Shown: positions 62,736-64,000 of the stretch, piece after piece
How positions within the stretch are numbered: position 1 is the first letter of the stretch
Layout of the letters: each line of letters starts with the position of its first letter
The notes under the pieces: generated by a model
The model's database searches: none
Told to the model about the DNA's origin: nothing
What the model saw: the letters and a program-made list of their open reading frames with translations, nothing else
Program-made: the position numbers and the translations under genes
DNA from: Streptomyces sp. CB01881
Lineage (GTDB): Bacteria > Actinomycetota > Actinomycetes > Streptomycetales > Streptomycetaceae
Direction of reading: 5' to 3'
DNA length: 64,000 nt
Assembly (NCBI RefSeq): GCF_002953255.1
Contig: NZ_CP026498.1
Coordinates: forward strand, 8,416,872-8,480,871

Positions 62736-62859
62736 GAGGCCCTCCGGGGCTGGTGCGGGGTGGTGGCTCGGGTGGTGGCCTGGTGCGGGGCGGTGGTCTG
62801 GTGTGGGGTGGTGGGCCGGCTGGCGGCCTGGTGCGGGGTGGTCACGAGGCCCTCCGGGG
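62732..62859. repeat. Duplicated gene junction with short internal repeats
   Basis: TCACGAGGCCCTCCGGGG occurs at 62732-62749 (ECF start and ribosome site) and 62842-62859 (EcfT stop), 110 bp apart. Between them GGCCTGGTGCGGGG(T/C)GGT-type units recur. The ancestral layout was probably a direct GTGA overlap of the two genes. Confidence 0.8.
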
Positions 62860-63972
62860 TGGCGGCGGCGCGGCGAACGCCGGGACCAGACCGATCAGGA
62901 CGGCGACCACGGCGGCCAGTGGCAGGGTGGGGGCGGTCGGCGGGACGACGGTGGGGGCGAAGGCGGCCGGGTCGCGCGCGGACAGCCAGATCGTCAGCCC
63001 GGCCACGGCCGCGCCCGAACCGGCGGTCAGCCACTCCGGCAGCACCCACGGGTCGGGCCGGTAGCGCGTCCTGGTGGAACGGCGGCCGCCGAGCAGCAGC
63101 CCGGTGAAGGCCGCGGCCAGGCCGAGCAGCAGCACGGGCAGGGCCCAGCCGGCGCCGCCGGCGGTCAGCAGCCCGTACGTGGCGAGGCAGACGCCGAGCA
63201 GGCCGGCCAGGGTGAGCGCGGCGGTGGTGCGGGCGAGGCGCGGCGGGACGTCGGCGGTGCGGCCGAAGCCGCGGGTGTCCATCGCGGCGGCGAGCGCCAC
63301 CGAGCGCTCCAACGCGCCCTCCAGGACGGGAATCCCGACGCTCAGTACGGCGGCGATGCCCCGGTCGGTCCGCCCGCGCAGACGGCGGGCGGCACGCAGC
63401 CGCCGGACGTCGGCGACCAGGTTCGGCGCGAAGGTCATCGCCACGACGACGGCCACGCCCGCCTCGTAGAGCGCACCGGGAAGCGTGCGCAGCAGGCGGG
63501 CCGGGCTGGCGAGGGCGTTCGCGGCGCCGACGCAGACCAGCAGGGTGGCCAGGCGCAGGCCGTCGTAGAGCGCGGCGAGCAGGCCCTCGACGGTGACCCG
63601 GCCACCGATCCGCACGCCCTGTGCCCAGGTGGGCAGTGGCACCTCGGGGAGGGTGAAGAGGACGTGTGTCCCCGGGACCGGCGAACCGAGCAGTACGGCG
63701 AACACCAGGCGGATGCCCAGCACCAGCAGTCCGAGCCGGAGGAACGCGCCGTACGAGCGCGACCACGGTGCATCGCCGCGGCGGGCGGCCACGACGTAGC
63801 CGGCCACGGCGGCGAGGAGCAGGAGGAGGAGCGGATTGGTGGTGCGGGTCGCCGCCGCGCCGAGGCCCAGCGCCCACAGCCACCAGGCCCCGGGGTGCAG
63901 TTGGCGGGGGCCGATGGGCGGGCGGCGGGAGCGGGCGGCGCGGGGCGGGCCGGCGGCGCGGGGTGTGGTCAC
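62842..63972 (-). CDS. EcfT energy-coupling membrane protein (CbiQ-like), start uncertain
   Basis: The protein has about 376 residues and several membrane segments. It contains the coupling-helix motif AMDTRGFGR (about 234-242), preceded by RLRAARRLRGRTD, and upstream AMTFAPNLVADVRRLRAARR. These are the Ala-Arg-Gly signatures by which EcfT contacts the ATPases. A 30-residue basic N-terminus precedes the first helix. The GTG at 63972 lacks a ribosome site, and the frame stays open to the window edge, so the true start may lie outside. It is co-directional with the fused ATPase/S gene, which follows it. Confidence 0.88.
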   Translation of the reverse strand: MTTPRAAGPPRAARSRRPPIGPRQLHPGAWWLWALGLGAAATRTTNPLLLLLLAAVAGYVVAARRGDAPWSRSYGAFLRLGLLVLGIRLVFAVLLGSPVPGTHVLFTLPEVPLPTWAQGVRIGGRVTVEGLLAALYDGLRLATLLVCVGAANALASPARLLRTLPGALYEAGVAVVVAMTFAPNLVADVRRLRAARRLRGRTDRGIAAVLSVGIPVLEGALERSVALAAAMDTRGFGRTADVPPRLARTTAALTLAGLLGVCLATYGLLTAGGAGWALPVLLLGLAAAFTGLLLGGRRSTRTRYRPDPWVLPEWLTAGSGAAVAGLTIWLSARDPAAFAPTVVPPTAPTLPLAAVVAVLIGLVPAFAAPPPPRRAS

Positions 63973-64000
63973 GGCGGAGGGGTCCAGGTCGGGGCGGGTG

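Noticed and set aside
62732..63883. Alternative frame running through the EcfT gene and junction
   Set aside because: Arg/Pro/Gly-rich translation with TTPHQ repeats; the overlapping frame has the EcfT coupling motif.

Overview
The window is actinobacterial DNA of the Streptomyces/Kitasatospora type. Most of it is very GC-rich, with GTG starts, ATGA/GTGA gene overlaps and many small regulator-target pairs. It also carries a two-domain GH18 chitinase with a DasR-type operator, an S37 peptidase, a PS-type secreted protease and a protein O-mannosyltransferase, all typical of streptomycetes. This assignment rests on composition and gene content, not on a search.

Left end (1 to about 10.5 kb) is accessory DNA. 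An XRE-type regulator gene is split by a 3.55-kb insertion (684-4238). The insertion has ISAs1-type 31-nt inverted ends and an exact 10-bp target duplication, and it carries an ISAs1 transposase, IS5 and IS110 remnants and a secreted Cys-rich repeat protein. Beyond it lie a Nudix hydrolase, an HD-domain protein, a tandem-winged-helix GntR protein, and a markedly lower-GC two-gene unit: a reverse transcriptase followed at once by a SLATT-type two-TM protein. This pair looks like an anti-phage RT/effector system and is the most interesting object here. At 8550-8594 there is a tRNA-Val(UAC) 3' half followed by a terminator, which looks like the attachment site of an integrated element. A NERD-domain protein, a second tRNA-3'-like sequence and the stump of a VIT1/CCC1 transporter follow.

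From 10.6 to 64 kb the window looks like ordinary chromosome. Regions in order: a Clp ATPase; a two-component system with a SHOCT protein and an FtsX-type ABC exporter, flanked by two copies of a 16-bp palindrome; a metallophosphoesterase; small membrane proteins with a divergent TetR regulator; two secreted peptidases; a TetR/AidB/amidohydrolase operon; an IMPase-like protein with a tandem Lrp regulator; an XRE regulator; a Sfp-type phosphopantetheinyl transferase; a frameshifted LPXTG surface protein; a TetR/glycosidase-like pair; an orphan ATP-synthase-b-like gene; a tryptophan-to-kynurenine catabolic unit (kynA, kynU, Lrp); and assorted flavoprotein, MarC, barstar and DoxX genes.

The last third holds an FxLYD lipoprotein, the chitinase, a MarR/MFS pair, a protein mannosyltransferase with a UPF0014 permease, a GDT1-family Mn/Ca exporter under a yybP-ykoY riboswitch, a peptidoglycan-binding membrane protein with repeated TTVLP motifs, a DHA2 efflux pump fused to a winged helix, a MarR/cupin pair, an MhuD-like haem-degrading monooxygenase, a methyltransferase, an FMN reductase with a divergent XRE regulator, and an ECF-type vitamin/metal transporter made of a fused ATPase-ATPase-S protein plus EcfT at the right edge.

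One recurrent small-scale pattern is that short tandem duplications repeatedly include the stop codon of a gene (15519, 22257, 27489, 43147, 55781, 56692, 62842).
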